DNA of 64,000 nt from CANMXU01 sp052030545 (GCF_052030545.1 NZ_JBPDIH010000002.1:496001-560000); one strand, 5' to 3'; positions 17,991-27,587 are shown, counted from the first letter of the stretch. Notes: a model not told the origin generated them from the letters alone. A program made the numbers and translations.

Positions 17991-18071
17991 GCGCATTCTA
18001 CCTGAGCGCTAAGCTAAGCGCTAGTATTAAGGCGGTATTATTTAGTAACCGAATTCGACAACAAACTCGAA

Positions 18072-18920
18072 TTAGCGTTTAAAGCTTAACGCCATTTCGT
18101 ATAAGGTATTTTTCTTCACGCCATAAATACTAGCCGCAATGGCGCACGCTTTTTTCGGAGGCAATTCTTTAACCAACAATTCTAATGTTGCTAAAATTTG
18201 TGGTGAAATTGCATTAGGGTCAACTTTATGGCCTTCAATAATCAGTACCATCTCCCCTTTTAGCTGATTAGGATCTTGCTGTAACCAAGCTAATAAGTTT
18301 TCTGCAGTATCAGAATGAATGGTTTCGAAGGTTTTAGTTAACTCTCTAGCGATCACCACATAACGCTGACCGCCGAGGGTTTTAACAATATCTTCTACCG
18401 TGTCGATGGCGCGGCGCGGCGCATCATAAAAAACCATAGTACGGGTTTCATCAGCAAGCTCTGACAAGGTACTTTGTCTAGCACCAGATTTAGACGGCAA
18501 AAAGCCTTCAAAGGTAAAACGATCAGTCGGTAAACCTGCAACAGATAAGGCAGAAATAGCGGCACATGCCCCGGGCACTGGCGAGACTTTTAAGCCTAAA
18601 CTACGACAATGACGCACTAAGTGAAAGCCAGGGTCACTGATTAGTGGTGTGCCAGCATCTGATACTAGAGCGATGTTTTTACCCTGCTGCAATAACTCAG
18701 CAATGTATTCTTGTCGTTGTCGTTCGTTATGATCATGCATAGATAGCGTTTTATTTTTAATTGAAAACGCTGACAGTAACTTTTGGGTATGACGGGTATC
18801 TTCACAGGCGATAATATCAACTTGTGCTAAAGTATCTAAAGCTCTTTGACTAATATCGGCTAAATTACCAATTGGCGTTGCTACGATATACAAAGTTCCA
18901 GCGTTTGCCTGCTCATGCAT
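18072..18920 (-). CDS. rsmI: 16S rRNA 2'-O-ribose C1402 methyltransferase RsmI
   Basis: 282-residue SAM-dependent tetrapyrrole-methylase-fold enzyme that methylates the ribose of C1402 in the ribosomal P site. Diagnostic motifs: LYIVATPIGNLADISQRAL at the N-terminus, CEDTRHTQKLL, ALVSDAGTPLISDPG, VPGACAAISALSVAGLPTDR and FYDAPRRAIDTV. Length is normal. It is divergent from lpoA, the standard arrangement (yraL-yraM) in gammaproteobacteria. Confidence 0.97.
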   Translation of the reverse strand: MHEQANAGTLYIVATPIGNLADISQRALDTLAQVDIIACEDTRHTQKLLSAFSIKNKTLSMHDHNERQRQEYIAELLQQGKNIALVSDAGTPLISDPGFHLVRHCRSLGLKVSPVPGACAAISALSVAGLPTDRFTFEGFLPSKSGARQSTLSELADETRTMVFYDAPRRAIDTVEDIVKTLGGQRYVVIARELTKTFETIHSDTAENLLAWLQQDPNQLKGEMVLIIEGHKVDPNAISPQILATLELLVKELPPKKACAIAASIYGVKKNTLYEMALSFKR

Positions 18921-19076
18921 GTTATTTGTTCACTTAAGTTGAGACTATTTGAGATGAGGTTTATTATATACGCAAATAACTTCAAGAGATAAGCAATCCG
19001 TGCTCATTTCATCTATATGCCTAGATTTCTATCAAGGTATTGTTGAAGTTTCATTATTTTGATTCTTTTTATCAAT

Positions 19077-20972
19077 ATGGATTTCCCATTAATGACACAA
19101 GTAACTTCGTTATGTTTTGCTCGCAAAAGCTTTATCGTTATTGCTCTTACCACACTTGTGCTTGGTTGTAGTACCAGCCCAACAAAAACCACCAAAACTG
19201 AGCAAACAACGCCTGTTGCAACGCCTATTTCCGAAGATGCCGATGTTAATATTTCAGCGCAGCACTATTTGCAACAAGCCGAAAATGCTCAGCCAATGCA
19301 GGCAATCGAATTATTAGTCCGTGCAAGTGAGCAGTACTTGTACGAACAGAAATATCACCAAGCGTTATGGCTAGCAACTCAAAACAGCGCATTGATTACT
19401 GCTGCCGAGCAAACAGCTTCGCTTTCCGCCAATCAAGATTACCGCTTAAGTTTGATAAAAGCACAGGCGTTATTAGCGTTAAACGATTTTGACCGTGCTA
19501 CAACCCAGCTTAACGATGCGAACGAGCTCAAGCAAAAGCACCAGTTAAGTCATCAATACGCCTACTATAAAACACTCAGCCAAGTTGAAGCGGTTAAAAA
19601 CAATCAAGTTGCAGCCATTGAAGCGCAACTGCACGCCTTTGCTTTAAATTCTCAAGCAAGCAGCGATGATGTCTGGCAAATTTGGCAACAATTAACGCAA
19701 ATATCAACGTGGCAAGTCAATCAACTCAACCAAACCAACGCACCGCAAGTAAAAGGTTGGACACAGCTGCTTAGCTATGCGCAAAAATTTGGCGCGAACG
19801 TTGATCAGTTATCTCGTTATTTAAATCAATGGCAACGCACGAATACTAATCACCCTGCACAACTTGTTGTTGCTGACATGTTAACAAATGATATTAGCGA
19901 TATAACAAGCCACCAGCACGTTGCGGTATTATTGCCGTTATCGGGTAAGCAAAAAGCGGCCGGGCTTTCAGCCCAGCATGGCATTTTAATGGCTTATCAA
20001 AATCAGCCAGAAAAAGAGCTGCACTTTATTGATACCAATGAATTAGACATGGCCAGCCTTAGCCTTGAATTTGAACAGTTGAGCATAGATGCGGTTATTG
20101 GTCCGTTATTAAAAAGTAACGTTGAGCAATATCTACAACAAAGTGAGTTAACCTTACCGACACTACTGCTAAATATTCCTGAGCAAGCGATCACAGCTAA
20201 GCATATTTCTGCATTTTCAATGCGCCCTGAAGATGAAGCTATTCAAGCAGCAACGGTGCTTAGCAATAAACAATATCAACATCCTGTTGTACTCACCCAT
20301 AACGATGCAACCAGCGCCCGAATTGCCAATAGCTTTACTCAGCAATGGCAGAAAATCACCGGAAAGATGCCAGAAACATTAACTTTTGAACGTGGCAGAA
20401 AAATGCAAGACGAGATAAAAGCCAGTTTAGAAGTTGACCGTAGCCTTGCGCGTATAAAAGAGTTAAACACTCGCCTGAAGCAAAACATTAAATATGAATC
20501 GCGCAATCGCCGCGACGTCGACATGATTTACTTAATCGGCACACCGCAAGAGTCGCGGTTATTAAAACCCTATATTGATGTCAACATTAGTCCATTTGCC
20601 AAGTTAATCCCCGTTTATGCAAGTTCACGCAGCCATAGCGCGGTTGCTGATGCAAGCGTTTATAATGATCTTTATGGGCTAACCTTTACTGAAATTCCAT
20701 GGTTACTGCCGAGCAAACAACAAAACAGTTTATTAGCGCAGCAGTCAGACGCCTTGTGGCCACAGCAAAGTGTTACCCTCAAGCGTATTTTTGCCATGGG
20801 TTACGACAGTTATGCACTAATTGATAAACTTGCTGCCATGAAAGCTAAACCTTATGTTCGACACTTTGGTCAAACCGGCACCTTGCAATTAACACAAAAC
20901 AATATTCTAACCCGCAGTTTATTATGGGGAAATTACCGTAAAAATAAGGTGCAGGAAATTGTTTTGGACTAA
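19077..20972 (+). CDS. lpoA: Penicillin-binding protein activator LpoA
   Basis: Outer-membrane lipoprotein that stimulates PBP1A peptidoglycan synthesis. The signal peptide ends in the lipobox VLGC, then STSP. A TPR-like helical N-domain (about 50-270) precedes a periplasmic-binding-protein-like C-domain opening with HVAVLLPLSGKQKAAGLS. I start at ATG 19077; a TTG at 19059 extends the frame but adds only a few non-signal-like residues, and ATG 19092 is also possible. The last 14 bp overlap yraN, so the genes are coupled. Confidence 0.93.
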   Translation: MDFPLMTQVTSLCFARKSFIVIALTTLVLGCSTSPTKTTKTEQTTPVATPISEDADVNISAQHYLQQAENAQPMQAIELLVRASEQYLYEQKYHQALWLATQNSALITAAEQTASLSANQDYRLSLIKAQALLALNDFDRATTQLNDANELKQKHQLSHQYAYYKTLSQVEAVKNNQVAAIEAQLHAFALNSQASSDDVWQIWQQLTQISTWQVNQLNQTNAPQVKGWTQLLSYAQKFGANVDQLSRYLNQWQRTNTNHPAQLVVADMLTNDISDITSHQHVAVLLPLSGKQKAAGLSAQHGILMAYQNQPEKELHFIDTNELDMASLSLEFEQLSIDAVIGPLLKSNVEQYLQQSELTLPTLLLNIPEQAITAKHISAFSMRPEDEAIQAATVLSNKQYQHPVVLTHNDATSARIANSFTQQWQKITGKMPETLTFERGRKMQDEIKASLEVDRSLARIKELNTRLKQNIKYESRNRRDVDMIYLIGTPQESRLLKPYIDVNISPFAKLIPVYASSRSHSAVADASVYNDLYGLTFTEIPWLLPSKQQNSLLAQQSDALWPQQSVTLKRIFAMGYDSYALIDKLAAMKAKPYVRHFGQTGTLQLTQNNILTRSLLWGNYRKNKVQEIVLD

Positions 20973-21333
20973 AGATAAAAATACCGTTGCCGTTGGTCAG
21001 TCGCTTGAAGCGTTAGCTGAAAAATATCTAATCTCACAGGGACTTACCAGTTTTACGAAAAACTTTCACAGTCGCCAAGGTGAAATTGATTTAATTATGC
21101 GCGAACAAAACACTTGGGTGTTTGTCGAAGTAAAGTATCGTAAAAGCAATCAGTTTGGCGGCCCATTGGCGGCGGTTTCAGCGAGCAAGCAACAAAAAAT
21201 TAAACAATGTGCGGCTTTTTTTCTGCAACAACAGCAGTTAAATGAATATAATACGCCGTGCCGATTTGATGTCGTTGCCTTATTAGGTCAACAACATCAA
21301 CCTGAAATAACCTGGCTTAAAAATGCCTTTTAA
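20959..21333 (+). CDS. yraN: YraN family (UPF0102) nuclease-like protein
   Basis: 124 residues with the restriction-endonuclease-like core of UPF0102: EALAEKYLISQGL, then NFHSRQGEIDLIM and VFVEVKYRKSNQFGG, which supply the acidic and Lys positions of a PD-(D/E)xK fold, followed by SASKQQKI. The cellular role of the family is not settled. The start is TTG at 20959 inside the end of lpoA; no ATG is available at the right place, and the start retains the normal N-terminus. Confidence 0.9.
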   Translation: MFWTKDKNTVAVGQSLEALAEKYLISQGLTSFTKNFHSRQGEIDLIMREQNTWVFVEVKYRKSNQFGGPLAAVSASKQQKIKQCAAFFLQQQQLNEYNTPCRFDVVALLGQQHQPEITWLKNAF

Positions 21334-21360
21334 CTTTGTAAAACGGAAACAAACCTTATT

Positions 21361-21951
21361 ATGTTAGAACGGATAAAAGAAAATTTTACCGAAAGCATTC
21401 AAACAAAAATCGCCGCCAGTGAAATGCTTGCTGGGCCGATAGAACATGCAGGCATGTTAATGGTGCAAAGTTTACTTGCGGGTAATAAAATTCTTTGCTG
21501 TGGTAACGGTAGTTCAGCTAACGATGCTCAAGCTTTTTCAGCGGGTTTATTGCATAGATACGAAACTGAGCGCCCTAGCCTACCAGCTATTGCTCTTACT
21601 ACCGACAACAATACGCTAACAGCGGTGGCCAACGATAATCATTTTGACGAAGTATTCTCGAAACAAGTCCGCGCGTTAGGCAGCAATGGTGATATTTTGT
21701 TAGCCATATCAACCGACGGTAATTGCAATAACGTTATTAAAGCGATTGAAACAGCCGTATCGCGTGATATGCCAATTATCGCCTTAACGGGTAAAGACGG
21801 CGGAGATATCGCTGGTTTATTAGGTGAGACCGATGTAGAAATTAAAGTGCCGTCGGCGCGAGATTCACGCATCCAAGAAGTACATACCTTAGTGGTCCAC
21901 TGTTTATGTGATTTAATCGATACCACCCTTTTTCCACAAGCTGAAATGTAA
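21361..21951 (+). CDS. diaA: DnaA initiator-associating protein DiaA (SIS domain)
   Basis: 196-residue SIS-domain protein of the GmhA/DiaA family. The phosphosugar-isomerase fold shows NKILCCGNGSSANDAQAFS and LLAISTDGNCNNVIKAI. DiaA tetramers bind several DnaA molecules and promote initiation at oriC. The call as DiaA rather than GmhA rests on its position between yraN and dolP, the standard diaA locus; GmhA genes usually lie elsewhere. Spacing to the neighbours is 27 and 26 bp, consistent with one operon from lpoA to dolP. Confidence 0.93.
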   Translation: MLERIKENFTESIQTKIAASEMLAGPIEHAGMLMVQSLLAGNKILCCGNGSSANDAQAFSAGLLHRYETERPSLPAIALTTDNNTLTAVANDNHFDEVFSKQVRALGSNGDILLAISTDGNCNNVIKAIETAVSRDMPIIALTGKDGGDIAGLLGETDVEIKVPSARDSRIQEVHTLVVHCLCDLIDTTLFPQAEM

Positions 21952-21977
21952 ATTATCGCCATTTAAAGAGAGTTATT

Positions 21978-22547
21978 ATGAAGTGTTCTAAACTGATCAT
22001 TGTTTTAACCAGTATCGCCTTTTTACAAGGCTGCGTTGCCGCAGCGGGTGTTGCTGTTGTAGGTGGTGCCAGTGTCGCAACCGACAAGCGTACGTTAGGC
22101 AAGCAAATAGACGACCAAGGTATTGAGTTTGAACTGGGTCAAAAATTTCGTCAACACACCGCGCTTGCTGAACAAAGTAACTTATCTGTCGTCAGTATTA
22201 ATGGTCGCGTTTTAGTTGTTGGGCAAACACCAACCCCTCATTTACGTGACGAAGCAATTAAACTTGTCAATGAAACCGAAGGTGTCGAGCAAGTTCATAA
22301 TCAAATTCGTATCAGCAGCACGACTTCAATCGCGACTAGAACTAACGATACTTGGTTAACCACCAAAGTAAAAACCAAGTTATTTGGCAGTGATAATATC
22401 GACGCCACAAACGTAAAAGTAGTCACTGAAAACGGAGAAGTATTTTTGATGGGCTTAATTGCCAAAGAGCACGCTGATGAAGCGGTTGAAATTACCCGCC
22501 ATATTAGCGGTGTAAATCGAGTATTTAAACTATTTGAGTACCGATAA
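21978..22547 (+). CDS. dolP: Outer-membrane lipoprotein DolP with two BON domains
   Basis: 189 residues (YraP). Lipobox LQGC near residue 19 follows a short signal sequence. Two BON domains come next, about 45-115 and 120-189, each with the VVSINGRVLVVGQT or VVTENGEVFLMGL signature. DolP supports outer-membrane integrity and BAM function. Last gene of the lpoA-yraN-diaA-dolP group, closed by a hairpin at 22575-22605. Confidence 0.95.
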   Translation: MKCSKLIIVLTSIAFLQGCVAAAGVAVVGGASVATDKRTLGKQIDDQGIEFELGQKFRQHTALAEQSNLSVVSINGRVLVVGQTPTPHLRDEAIKLVNETEGVEQVHNQIRISSTTSIATRTNDTWLTTKVKTKLFGSDNIDATNVKVVTENGEVFLMGLIAKEHADEAVEITRHISGVNRVFKLFEYR

Positions 22548-22574
22548 AAACTCACTCATTGAAAATTCAGCCAT

Positions 22575-22605
22575 AAAAAAAGCAAGTGATATACTTGCTT
22601 TTTTT
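22575..22605. terminator. Bidirectional terminator between dolP and sspB
   Basis: Stem AAAGCAAGTAT/ATACTTGCTTT-like with A7 on the left and T7 on the right, placed between the convergent dolP and sspB genes. It can serve both transcripts. Confidence 0.92.
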
Positions 22606-22626
22606 CTGTCTAAACCTCGTAGCAGG

Positions 22627-23094
22627 TTACTTAATCACCTTCAACGACGGTTTTCTTTTTTCTTTCGGTTTAGTTTCGGTTTCTGAATCAGACTCAGTTG
22701 ACGACTGCAAAGATACGTCACTTAGCGACGCTTTAGTTGACGTTTCTTGTTCAACCTCAGCTTGCTCAGGCGGATGTTCTATCGGTAATGAAGTACCCGC
22801 GCCATTTTCTTTAGCATAAATAGCGGCAATTGCACCATACGGCACACTCATGTGCTCAAGCTTACCGCCAAAACGCGCACTAAATTCAATGGTGTCGCCA
22901 CCTAATGCAATTGTTCCAACGGCACTTGGTGAGATATTCAAAATAATTTGACCATCATTCACGTAGTGCATCGGCACCAAAACACCATAGACACTAACAT
23001 CAACCACGATATAAGGTGTCAGTTGATTGTCATTAATCCAATCATAAAAAGCCCTAACCAAATAAGGCTTGTTTGATGTCATCGTTGATGTCAT
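22627..23094 (-). CDS. sspB: ClpXP specificity-enhancing factor SspB
   Basis: 155 residues. The N-terminal about 110 residues form the SspB substrate-binding domain (KPYLVRAFYDWINDN, VLVPMHYVNDGQIILNIS, FSARFGGK). The rest is an acidic Ser/Glu-rich linker ending in KPSLKVIK, the ClpX-docking tail. It delivers ssrA-tagged proteins to ClpXP. The start at 23094 is supported by AGGT nine bases upstream. It lies 11 bp after sspA, forming the usual sspA-sspB operon. Confidence 0.96.
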   Translation of the reverse strand: MTSTMTSNKPYLVRAFYDWINDNQLTPYIVVDVSVYGVLVPMHYVNDGQIILNISPSAVGTIALGGDTIEFSARFGGKLEHMSVPYGAIAAIYAKENGAGTSLPIEHPPEQAEVEQETSTKASLSDVSLQSSTESDSETETKPKEKRKPSLKVIK

Positions 23095-23105
23095 TTAACC
23101 ATTAC

Positions 23106-23747
23106 CTAAACTGGGCTACCAAAACGTAGTTCACGTTCTTCTTCCGTTAATGACGCTTGGAAAGATTCACGTTCAAACAATTTAAGCATGTAAGTTTTTA
23201 ATTCTTTAGCGCCTTGGCCTTCAAGCTCAATACCAAACGCAGGTAAACGCCATAATAGCGGTGCTAAGTAACAATCAACTAAGCTGAACTCTTCACTCAT
23301 AAAGTATGGTGCTTCGTTAAGAATTGGTGCCACACTTAATAAGCTTTCTTTTAGCTCTTTACGTGCTTGTTCAGCTTTGTCTGCTGGACCACTAATAATG
23401 ATCTTAGCAAGGCTATACCAGTCTTGCTCGATGCGATGCATCATTAAACGACTACGACCACGTGATACTGGGTATACCGGCATTAATGGTGGGTGTGGAA
23501 AACGCTCGTCTAAATATTCGATAATGATAGATGCTTCATATAGAGCAAGTTCACGATCGATAAGCGTTGGCACTGTGCCATAAGGGTTTAAATCAAGTAA
23601 ATCTTCAGGCAAGTTAGCCAGGTCTACTAAATGAATGTCTACACCAACACCCTTTTCCGCTAAAACGATGCGAGTTTGATGACTGTACATGTCATCTCCA
23701 TGCGAATACAACGTCATAACAGAGCGTTTGTTTGCAGCTACGGCCAT
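23106..23747 (-). CDS. sspA: Stringent starvation protein A (GST fold)
   Basis: 213-residue RNA-polymerase-associated protein with an N-terminal thioredoxin-like GST domain (MTLYSHGDDMYSHQTRIVLAEKG, YGTVPTLIDRELALYES-type motifs) and a helical C-domain. It binds sigma70 holoenzyme and remodels transcription in stationary phase and acid stress. Followed by sspB. It lies downstream of petABC, separated by a terminator. Confidence 0.95.
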   Translation of the reverse strand: MAVAANKRSVMTLYSHGDDMYSHQTRIVLAEKGVGVDIHLVDLANLPEDLLDLNPYGTVPTLIDRELALYEASIIIEYLDERFPHPPLMPVYPVSRGRSRLMMHRIEQDWYSLAKIIISGPADKAEQARKELKESLLSVAPILNEAPYFMSEEFSLVDCYLAPLLWRLPAFGIELEGQGAKELKTYMLKLFERESFQASLTEEERELRFGSPV

Positions 23748-23855
23748 AATGCCTCCAAAAATTGAAAAAAGTCAGCTAAATGCTGACGAACTCCCTATGA
23801 TAACCTATCCAGCCTAACATTGAAAACTGGTCATACCAGTTAAAAGTAAGAATAA

Positions 23856-23882
23856 AAAAGGCAGTTAACGAACTGCCTTTTA
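23856..23882 (-). terminator. Terminator of the petABC operon
   Basis: Perfect stem AAAAGGCAGTT/AACTGCCTTTT with a 4-base loop, located 24 bp after the petC stop on the minus strand. Confidence 0.92.
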
Positions 23883-23905
23883 AAATTCAATAACTTAGCT
23901 CGTTA

Positions 23906-24610
23906 TTAGTGAACATCTTTCCAATATTCTTTTTTCAGTAAGTATGAAAAAATCAATAATATGAATAAGAAAGCGATAACTTTGTAACCTAGCGCTTCAC
24001 GTTCAAGCTTATTAGGCTCTGCGGTATATTCTAAAAAGTTAGTTAAATCGCGAACAAACTCGTCGTATTCTTCGTCTGTCATCGTGCCACCAGTTGCTGG
24101 TGTTAAATTACCATCAGCATCAAGAGTTTGAATACCTTGCAAGTTTTGCAATACGTGTGGCATACCAACGTCTTTAAATACCGTGTTGTTTACACCAAAC
24201 GGACGACTTTCATCAACGTAGAATGAACGTAGGTAAGTATAAATCCAATCAGGACCATTCTTTCTAAAACGCGCTTCTAATGTTAAATCAGGAGGTGTAG
24301 TACCAAACCATTTTGCCGCTTCTTTTGGAGGCATGGTATTAGTAATATGATCACCCACTTTTTCACCGGTATACATGTACTCTGCTTTACCTTCTTCGTC
24401 ACTGATACCTAGATCAGCAAACGTACGGTTATAGCGTTGGTATTGCAACTGGTGACAACCTAAACAGTAGTTAAGGTAAGATTTGAAACCACGCTTAAGT
24501 GATTCTTTATCACTTAAATCGTTATTTGCTGAATCTAATGGAATACTTGGGCCAGCAGCCAAAGCTAACATTGGAACTAAAGCTAGAAGTGCTAAAATAA
24601 ACTTTTTCAT
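23906..24610 (-). CDS. petC: Ubiquinol-cytochrome c reductase, cytochrome c1
   Basis: 234 residues. Signal peptide (LALLALVPMLALAAG), haem c site CLGCHQ near residue 54, the long NTMPPKEAAKWFG/PDLTLEARFRKNG region characteristic of c1, and a C-terminal membrane anchor (VIAFLFILLIFSYLL) followed by KKEYWKDVH. It passes electrons from the Rieske centre to soluble cytochrome c or the terminal oxidase. Overlaps petB by one base (stop/start), third gene of petABC. Confidence 0.97.
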   Translation of the reverse strand: MKKFILALLALVPMLALAAGPSIPLDSANNDLSDKESLKRGFKSYLNYCLGCHQLQYQRYNRTFADLGISDEEGKAEYMYTGEKVGDHITNTMPPKEAAKWFGTTPPDLTLEARFRKNGPDWIYTYLRSFYVDESRPFGVNNTVFKDVGMPHVLQNLQGIQTLDADGNLTPATGGTMTDEEYDEFVRDLTNFLEYTAEPNKLEREALGYKVIAFLFILLIFSYLLKKEYWKDVH

Positions 24611-25872
24611 TAGCCTGACACCCTCTCTGGAACTGGTTTAGTTTTTTCGTTCTTACTATAGAACCATAATAAAACGAAGAAACCGAAGTAACCAAAACTT
24701 GCGATAATACCAATCAAGTTCGCTGTTGGTGTAGCAGGCATAGTACCTAAAATACCTAGAACGATGAATGAAATAGCAAATTGAATTAAGTTAACTGTGT
24801 GTAAAGTACAACGGAATTTCATTGACTTAACTGTACCACGGTCGAACCACGGTAATGCGAATAGCATAATAATGGCACCAAACATCGCAATTGCGCCTAA
24901 TAACTTATCAGGAACAACACGTAAAATGGTGTAGAACGGACCAAAGTACCACACTGGCGCAATATGCTCAGGTGTTTTCAAACCATTTGCAGGTGTGAAG
25001 TTTGGCGCTTCAATAAAGTATCCGCCACCTTCTGGCGCAAAGAACATAACCCAGCTAAAGCCAATTAAGAAAATAACCACAGCTACTAAATCTTTCACTG
25101 TGTAGTATGGGTGGAACGGGATCGCATCAACAATATCGTACTTCTTAGTGTATTGTTCATGGAATTCAAATTTACTTTGCTCTTCAGGAGGAACACTGCC
25201 TTTAGGCTTCTTAATGTCTGTACCTAATGGGTTATTAGAACCTACTTCATGAAGCGCTAAAATATGAAGGAAAACAAGTACCACTAATACCAATGGCATA
25301 GCCACTACATGTAGTGCGAAGAAACGGTTAAGCGTTGCACCAGAGATTACGTAATCACCACGAATCCAAAGTGTAATATCGTCACCAATCACTGGTATTG
25401 CCCCAAACAGGGAAATAATGACCTGTGCACCCCAGTAACTCATATTACCCCAAGGTAATAAGTAGCCCATGAAAGCTTCAGCCATAAGTACTAAGAAGAT
25501 CAACATACCGAAGATCCATAGTAATTCACGAGGTTTTTGGTAAGAGCCGTACATCATACCGCGGAACATATGTAAATAAACCACGATAAAGAAAGCAGAA
25601 GCACCGGTTGAGTGCATATAACGTAATAACCAACCGTAGTCGACATCACGCATAATATATTCGATTGAAGCAAACGCGCCATCACCAGAAGGCTCGTAAC
25701 TCATCGTTAACCAGATACCGGTTAATAATTGGTTAACTAAAACTACACTGGCTAAAATGCCAAATACATACCAGAAGTTAAAGTTTTTTGGTGCAGGATA
25801 TTGAACAGCATGCTTGTTCATTGCATCCATTAGAGGTAATCGTTTTTCGATCCAAGCTAGAAAACTATTCAT
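24610..25872 (-). CDS. petB: Ubiquinol-cytochrome c reductase, cytochrome b
   Basis: 420 residues in the bc1 membrane core, carrying two haems b and the Qo and Qi quinone sites. Eight hydrophobic helices; haem-ligand His pairs fall in helices B and D (LLRYMHSTGASAFF, FFALHVVAMPLVLVV). The Qo-site PEWY motif appears as APVWYFGPFYTILR (PVWY), the variant seen in several proteobacteria. It overlaps petA by one base and petC by one base, so translation of the complex is tightly coupled. Confidence 0.97.
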   Translation of the reverse strand: MNSFLAWIEKRLPLMDAMNKHAVQYPAPKNFNFWYVFGILASVVLVNQLLTGIWLTMSYEPSGDGAFASIEYIMRDVDYGWLLRYMHSTGASAFFIVVYLHMFRGMMYGSYQKPRELLWIFGMLIFLVLMAEAFMGYLLPWGNMSYWGAQVIISLFGAIPVIGDDITLWIRGDYVISGATLNRFFALHVVAMPLVLVVLVFLHILALHEVGSNNPLGTDIKKPKGSVPPEEQSKFEFHEQYTKKYDIVDAIPFHPYYTVKDLVAVVIFLIGFSWVMFFAPEGGGYFIEAPNFTPANGLKTPEHIAPVWYFGPFYTILRVVPDKLLGAIAMFGAIIMLFALPWFDRGTVKSMKFRCTLHTVNLIQFAISFIVLGILGTMPATPTANLIGIIASFGYFGFFVLLWFYSKNEKTKPVPERVSG

Positions 25873-26462
25873 TAGGCTTCTCCTTGTCCAACACCGATTA
25901 ATAAAGTGCCTTCCGATGGGAATGAGTGCTCAGGAACCATTAAGTTCGTTGGCGCTGGTACACTTTGGAAAACACGACCGGCCATATCAAATTTTGAACC
26001 ATGACAAGGGCAGAAGAAACCTTCAGAAACACCTTCAACGTGTTGGTCAAAATCACCTTTGTGATAAGTAGGTGCACAACCTAAGTGAGTACAAACACCT
26101 AAAGCGACTAAATACTCAGGTTTAATTGAGCGATATGCATTCGCGGCATATTCTGGTTGCTGAGGAACTTCAGAATTAGGATCTTTCAGTTGATCGTCAT
26201 GCTTGGCCAAATCACTTACTGTTTTTTCGCTGCGGCGAACCACATAAACAGGTTTACCACGCCATTCAGCACGGACTAATTGACCGGGTTCTATTTTACC
26301 AACATTGACTTCAACTGGGGCACCTGCAGCTTTCGCTCGGGCACTTGGATTCCAGGAACCAATGAAAGGCACAGCTACACCGACTACACCTACACCACCT
26401 ACTACAGAAGTAGCAGCTGTAAGGAAGCGTCGACGGCCGTTGTTCACGGGCGCATTGCTCAT
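25872..26462 (-). CDS. petA: Ubiquinol-cytochrome c reductase, Rieske iron-sulfur subunit
   Basis: 196 residues. The N-terminus has a twin-arginine motif (RRRFLTAATS) and an uncleaved anchor helix (VVGGVGVVGVAVPFIGSW). The 2Fe-2S ligands are in CTHLGC (about 125-130) and CPCHGSKFD, with the disulfide cysteines also present. First gene of petABC. The bc1 complex oxidises ubiquinol and pumps protons. Confidence 0.97.
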   Translation of the reverse strand: MSNAPVNNGRRRFLTAATSVVGGVGVVGVAVPFIGSWNPSARAKAAGAPVEVNVGKIEPGQLVRAEWRGKPVYVVRRSEKTVSDLAKHDDQLKDPNSEVPQQPEYAANAYRSIKPEYLVALGVCTHLGCAPTYHKGDFDQHVEGVSEGFFCPCHGSKFDMAGRVFQSVPAPTNLMVPEHSFPSEGTLLIGVGQGEA

Positions 26463-26762
26463 TCAAACTCTCCAAATATTATTATACTCATTCGCAGTTT
26501 TTTTTAGGCTTTTCGTACATTTTGAAAAGCTTTTTTACTACTTGAATATTCTGGTGACAAAAATTTTCCTGATCATAAAGAAATGCCCTATTTTTTACAA
26601 GGTAAATCACAGTTTTGGCGCATGAATAGCGAAAATATTTTCAAAAAATATCAATCGTCATCAGATAAGAAGAATGAGAATTATTACCAGCTTTTTTTTG
26701 TTAAAAAAAAGCAATAAAAAAACCGGCATAAAGCCGGTTTTTGAAATGGTATAACGTAAATA
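26463..26762. other. Intergenic region between rpsI and petA
   Basis: 300 bp, holding the rpsI terminator at its left end and the petA leader at its right end. An A/T-rich inverted repeat at 26505-26537 has no T-run in the petA direction, so I do not call it a terminator. No further feature is supported. Confidence 0.5.
26716..26742 (-). terminator. Terminator of the rplM-rpsI operon
   Basis: Stem AAAACCGGC/GCCGGTTTT with a 5-base loop, 21 bp after the rpsI stop and followed by a T-run on the minus strand. Confidence 0.93.
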
Positions 26763-27155
26763 TTAACGTTTTGAGAATTGTGGACGTTTACGCGCTTTGT
26801 GTAAACCAACTTTCTTACGTTCAACTTTACGAGCATCACGAGTAACGAAACCAGCTTTACGTAGATCACTACGGAAGCTTTCATCGTATTCCATTAATGC
26901 ACGAGTAATACCGTGACGGATCGCGCCAGCTTGACCAGAAATACCACCACCAACTACAGTGATGTTGAAGTCAAACTTCTCTAACATTTCAACTAACTCT
27001 AACGGTTGACGAACAACCATACGAGCTGTCTCACGACCGAAGTATACAGAAATGTCACGATTGTTAATTGTGATTGCACCGTTACCAGCTTTCATAAACA
27101 CACGAGCAGTTGAGCTCTTGCGACGACCAGTACCGTAATATTGATTATCAGCCAT
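26763..27155 (-). CDS. rpsI: 30S ribosomal protein S9
   Basis: 130 residues, normal length. Start ADNQYYGTGRRKSSTARV and the basic C-terminus ARKRPQFSKR that reaches the ribosomal P site are both intact. Second gene of the rplM-rpsI operon, 3 bp after rplM. Confidence 0.98.
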   Translation of the reverse strand: MADNQYYGTGRRKSSTARVFMKAGNGAITINNRDISVYFGRETARMVVRQPLELVEMLEKFDFNITVVGGGISGQAGAIRHGITRALMEYDESFRSDLRKAGFVTRDARKVERKKVGLHKARKRPQFSKR

Positions 27156-27158
27156 TGC

Positions 27159-27587
27159 TTAAAGCTCCAAAAGTTGTGGTTGTTGTGCAGAATGCTTATG
27201 TTCGTTACCAGCGTAAACTTTAAGTTTACGGAACATTTCACGACCTAAAGGACCTTTAGGTAACATGCCTTTAACAGCAAGTTCAATTACACGCTCAGGC
27301 GCTTTTTCAATTAACTTTTCAAAGCTAATTTGCTTAAGACCGCCAACATATTCTGTATGCGAGTAGTAAATTTTACCTTTCGCTTTGTTACCAGTAACTT
27401 TTACTTTTTCAGCGTTAACAACAACGATGTAATCGCCTGTATCAACGTGAGGAGTATATTCTGGCTTGTGCTTACCGCGTAAACGGGTTGCAATTTCAGT
27501 AGCGATACGACCTAGAGTTTTGTCTTCGGCGTCCACTAAGAACCATTCGCGTTGTACGCTTTCTGGTTTTGCTACAAAAGTTTTCAT
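27159..27587 (-). CDS. rplM: 50S ribosomal protein L13
   Basis: 142 residues when started at ATG 27587 (MKTFVAKPESVQREW), which matches the known N-terminus; an ATG at 27599 would add four non-conserved residues. GRIATEIATRLRGKHK and GMLPKGPLGREMFRKL are typical L13 segments. It assembles early into the large subunit. The long leader upstream may carry L13 autoregulation. Confidence 0.98.
   Translation of the reverse strand: MKTFVAKPESVQREWFLVDAEDKTLGRIATEIATRLRGKHKPEYTPHVDTGDYIVVVNAEKVKVTGNKAKGKIYYSHTEYVGGLKQISFEKLIEKAPERVIELAVKGMLPKGPLGREMFRKLKVYAGNEHKHSAQQPQLLEL

Noticed and set aside
19059..19076. TTG start extending lpoA
   Set aside because: ATG at 19077 gives an adequate lipoprotein signal and the extra residues add nothing recognisable.
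26505..26537. Inverted repeat upstream of petA as a terminator
   Set aside because: It has a T-run only in the plus direction, where no gene ends; on the petA strand it lacks one.
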